Shown here: positions 5,803-8,016 of the stretch, in pieces
Layout: each line of letters begins with the position of its first letter
Numbering within the stretch: the first letter of the stretch is position 1
Assembly: GCA_026988735.1 (NCBI GenBank)
Contig: JALSKR010000178.1
Location: forward strand, 1-8,016
Length of the DNA: 8,016 bases
Reading direction: 5' to 3'
From: Sulfurimonas sp.
GTDB lineage: Bacteria; Campylobacterota; Campylobacteria; Campylobacterales; Sulfurimonadaceae
Program-made: the position numbers and the translations under genes
The notes under the pieces: model-generated
Told to the model about the DNA's origin: nothing
Seen by the model: only the letters and a program-made list of their open reading frames with translations
The model's database searches: none

Positions 5803-5808
5803 ATTATA
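5803..5808 (-). promoter_or_regulatory. Candidate -10 of serB
   Basis: On the minus strand this reads TATAAT, with expected initiation near 5796 and a leader of about 25 nt to the serB ATG. It lies 6 bp from the plus-strand TATAAT, so the two RNA polymerases could not bind at once. Confidence 0.5.
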
Positions 5809-5825
5809 GCGAATTAGGATTTTTT

Positions 5826-6737
5826 TTGTTTGACACACTGATACATAAATTAAAAAACGACAGATATATTACTCTTGAAACTACACCCGGGCATTCGGCG
5901 ACTTTTACACCGACAATAGACAAAATAGAAACACTCGGACTTGCAGATTTGGTTGACGGGTTTTCCACAACAGACAACCCTTTGGCAAAACTAAAATACA
6001 ATGCTCTTTTTGCCGCCAAACTGTTGCAAGAAAGATTTAAAAAACCGGTCATAGCGACAATGAGTATGAGAGACAGAAACAAAATTGCCCTGCAGTCTGA
6101 TCTTCTGGGTGCCAATGAATTTGACATCAGAGCAATTTTAGCCCTTACAGGTGACCCTGCCACCATCTCAGACCAACCAAATACCAAAGGTGTTTTTGAA
6201 GGAGACAGCTCTTTACTCTTAGACATTATTGCCGCTTTAAACTCCGGTATGGATTATGCAGCAAAACCTTTTAATGTTGCGCCAAAGCATATTCATCCCT
6301 TTGCTGTTGTCAATTCCTTTGCAAAAAATCCAAAAACACTCCAAAAAAAGATGCAAAAGAAAATCAAACACGGCGCAGTAGGTATCATAACACAGCCGGT
6401 ATATGATGTTGAAAACGCAAAACAGCTTTTGGAACTCAAAGAGAAGGCAAACAAAGAGTGTTGCCGTGAAAATAAAAATGCAGAACTCATTTTAGGAGTT
6501 TTTCCTATCACGAAGCTACGCACTGCACAGTTTTTGTCATCCCATGTCCCGGGGATAAACGTCCCTCCCTGCTGGATAGACAAACTCCGGGAGGCAAATA
6601 CAAAAGGAGCAGAAGAGGAGTATAAAGTGGGGTTTGAACTGAGTAAAAAACTCTTTGAAGAACTTAAACAACTTCATCCGAAGATTCACCTGATGACAGC
6701 AAACCAGTTTCAAATAGCCAAAGACATATTAGTATAA
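5826..6737 (+). CDS. Methylenetetrahydrofolate reductase family protein, TTG start
   Basis: A 303-residue TIM-barrel flavoprotein of MetF-like length. Family marks: E18 in ITLETTP (equivalent to the catalytic Glu of MetF), the [17 protein letters not shown] segment (about 80-96), ILALTGDP with D110, FNVAP, HPF, and IITQPVYD with Q190. The RDRN, LQS.LLG and TQPVYD forms look closer to the reductase half of bifunctional YitJ-type proteins than to E. coli MetF, although no homocysteine-methyltransferase half is present. The expected reaction is reduction of 5,10-methylene- to 5-methyl-tetrahydrofolate, feeding methionine synthesis or one-carbon metabolism; the electron donor is not predictable. 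The start is TTG: AGGA sits 6 nt before it, the next in-frame ATG is near codon 79, and conserved sequence begins by residue 15. serS follows after 13 nt. Confidence 0.85.
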   Translation: MFDTLIHKLKNDRYITLETTPGHSATFTPTIDKIETLGLADLVDGFSTTDNPLAKLKYNALFAAKLLQERFKKPVIATMSMRDRNKIALQSDLLGANEFDIRAILALTGDPATISDQPNTKGVFEGDSSLLLDIIAALNSGMDYAAKPFNVAPKHIHPFAVVNSFAKNPKTLQKKMQKKIKHGAVGIITQPVYDVENAKQLLELKEKANKECCRENKNAELILGVFPITKLRTAQFLSSHVPGINVPPCWIDKLREANTKGAEEEYKVGFELSKKLFEELKQLHPKIHLMTANQFQIAKDILV

Positions 6738-6750
6738 AAGAAGGAAAAAG

Positions 6751-8001
6751 ATGATTGATTTAAAACTATTACAAAAAGATTTTGACGGTATGAGCAAAAA
6801 ACTGATGCGCAAAGGCGTTGACGCAAAACTTTTAGAAAAAGTAAAAATAAAATTTGAAGAGCTAAAAGAAGCAAAAGCCCATTTTGAAACCCTTCAGGCT
6901 GCGCAAAACGCTATGAGCAAAGAGTTCGGTCTTTACAAACGTGAAGGCAAAGATATCTCAGAGCTGAAGAAAAAAGTCGATGAAAATAAAATCCGTATTG
7001 CCGATGCTTTGGAAGTGCAACGCCTTCGTCAAGAGGAGCTGGAAACGCTTGCAATGGCTATTCCCAATATACCTGATGATGATGTGCCAGACGGTGAAGA
7101 TGAGGATGACAATATAGAGATAAAAAAAGTGCTCACACCAAGAGAATTTTCATTTACGCCAAAAGAACACTGGGAACTTGCCGAACAAAACGGATGGATA
7201 GACTTTGAACGCGGTGTAAAACTTGCAACTTCACGCTTTTCCGTCAGCTTTGGCATGGGTGCACGACTGGAACGTGCCCTTATAAACTTTATGCTTGACT
7301 TTAACCGAGAACGAGGGTTTGAAGAGGTCAGTGTTCCTGCACTTGTCAACAGAAAAGCCCTTGAAGGAACAGGACAGCTTCCAAAATTTGAAGACGATCT
7401 CTATAAAGTAGAAGATCCTGAGCTTTTTCTCATTCCTACAGCCGAAGTTCCTCTTACCAATCTTTATCAGGATGAAATACTCACTACAGAGGAACTGCCT
7501 AAAACAATGACTGCCTACACTTCATGTTTTCGAAAAGAGGCCGGAGCTGCCGGACGGGACACAAGAGGCATGATACGCCAGCATCAGTTCCATAAAGTAG
7601 AACTTGTAAGTATTTCTACACCGGGTGAAAGCGATATCATCTTTGAAAACATGGTTACATGTGCCTCAGATATGCTTACGGCATTGGAACTTCCACATAG
7701 ACTTGTAACACTCTGTACAGGAGACTTGGGATTTTCAGCAGCAAAAACAATCGACCTGGAAGTGTGGCTGCCGGGGCAGAACAAATACCGTGAAATCTCT
7801 TCTGTCAGCAATACAAGAGACTTTCAGGCAAGGCGTGCCAAAATCCGTTTTAAAAACGGGAAAAAAAATGAACTGGTGCATACACTCAACGGCTCCTCTC
7901 TTGCAGTTGGCCGTACCCTTGTAGCCATTATGGAAAACTTTCAAAATGAAGACGGAAGTATAGATATTCCTGAAGTTTTACATCCTTATCTGGGGATGTA
8001 A
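6751..8001 (+). CDS. serS: Seryl-tRNA synthetase
   Basis: A complete 416-residue class II synthetase of normal bacterial length. Residues 1 to about 105 form the long antiparallel coiled-coil arm that contacts the tRNA-Ser variable arm. Then come the linker [18 protein letters not shown] and the catalytic domain: a segment around [20 protein letters not shown] at 230-235, motif 2 [14 protein letters not shown] at 260-273 followed by [10 protein letters not shown], the [15 protein letters not shown] serine/ATP region at 348-361 and motif 3 [19 protein letters not shown] at 380-398. It charges tRNA-Ser (and tRNA-Sec where present). RBS AAGGAAAAAG directly precedes the ATG. It lies 13 nt after the reductase gene, probably in one transcript. 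Only 15 nt follow its TAA, with no visible terminator before the window ends. Confidence 0.97.
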   Translation: MIDLKLLQKDFDGMSKKLMRKGVDAKLLEKVKIKFEELKEAKAHFETLQAAQNAMSKEFGLYKREGKDISELKKKVDENKIRIADALEVQRLRQEELETLAMAIPNIPDDDVPDGEDEDDNIEIKKVLTPREFSFTPKEHWELAEQNGWIDFERGVKLATSRFSVSFGMGARLERALINFMLDFNRERGFEEVSVPALVNRKALEGTGQLPKFEDDLYKVEDPELFLIPTAEVPLTNLYQDEILTTEELPKTMTAYTSCFRKEAGAAGRDTRGMIRQHQFHKVELVSISTPGESDIIFENMVTCASDMLTALELPHRLVTLCTGDLGFSAAKTIDLEVWLPGQNKYREISSVSNTRDFQARRAKIRFKNGKKNELVHTLNGSSLAVGRTLVAIMENFQNEDGSIDIPEVLHPYLGM

Positions 8002-8016
8002 ATACTTCCTCACAAA

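Overview
The window looks like ordinary chromosome from a free-living Campylobacterota (epsilonproteobacterium), most likely a Sulfurimonas-type organism. The grounds are AT-rich, lysine-rich coding, the rpsF-ssb-rpsR order, T-rich promoters with a clear TATAAT and little -35, and the style of the OmpA-like and small exported proteins. The genus is inferred from general resemblance, not from a search.

Layout: (1) 2-1042, minus strand: a REC + HD-GYP response regulator, predicted to degrade cyclic di-GMP. (2) 1043-1273: a divergent intergenic region with the promoter and structured leader of the ribosomal-protein operon. (3) 1274-2616, plus strand: rpsF-ssb-rpsR (bS6, single-stranded DNA-binding protein, bS18), closed by paired hairpins at about 2602-2646. 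(4) 2714-4447, plus strand: a secreted protein of about 577 residues with propeller-like repeats and a C-terminal OmpA-like domain. Its stop codon overlaps tail-to-tail with the next gene. (5) Minus strand, read right to left: serB (5771-5142), an unrecognised 99-residue gene overlapping it by 7 nt (5148-4849), and a 112-residue exported three-cysteine protein (4782-4444) behind its own palindrome-rich promoter region. (6) Plus strand: a methylenetetrahydrofolate-reductase-family gene with a TTG start (5826-6737) and serS (6751-8001), 13 nt apart. This pair and serB diverge from a 54-nt interval with facing TATAAT boxes.

How the genes fit together: bS6 and bS18 form a dimer on 16S rRNA and are known in other bacteria to feed back on their own mRNA; the leader here has features compatible with that. 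SerB makes serine, SerS charges tRNA with it, and serine is the usual one-carbon donor to the folate pool used by the reductase, so the right third forms a loose serine/one-carbon neighbourhood. Most genes are housekeeping. I see no mobile element, CRISPR array, tRNA or rRNA and no clear new multi-gene system. The least explained items are the propeller/OmpA fusion, the gene coupled to serB, the small exported cysteine protein and the dyads upstream of it.
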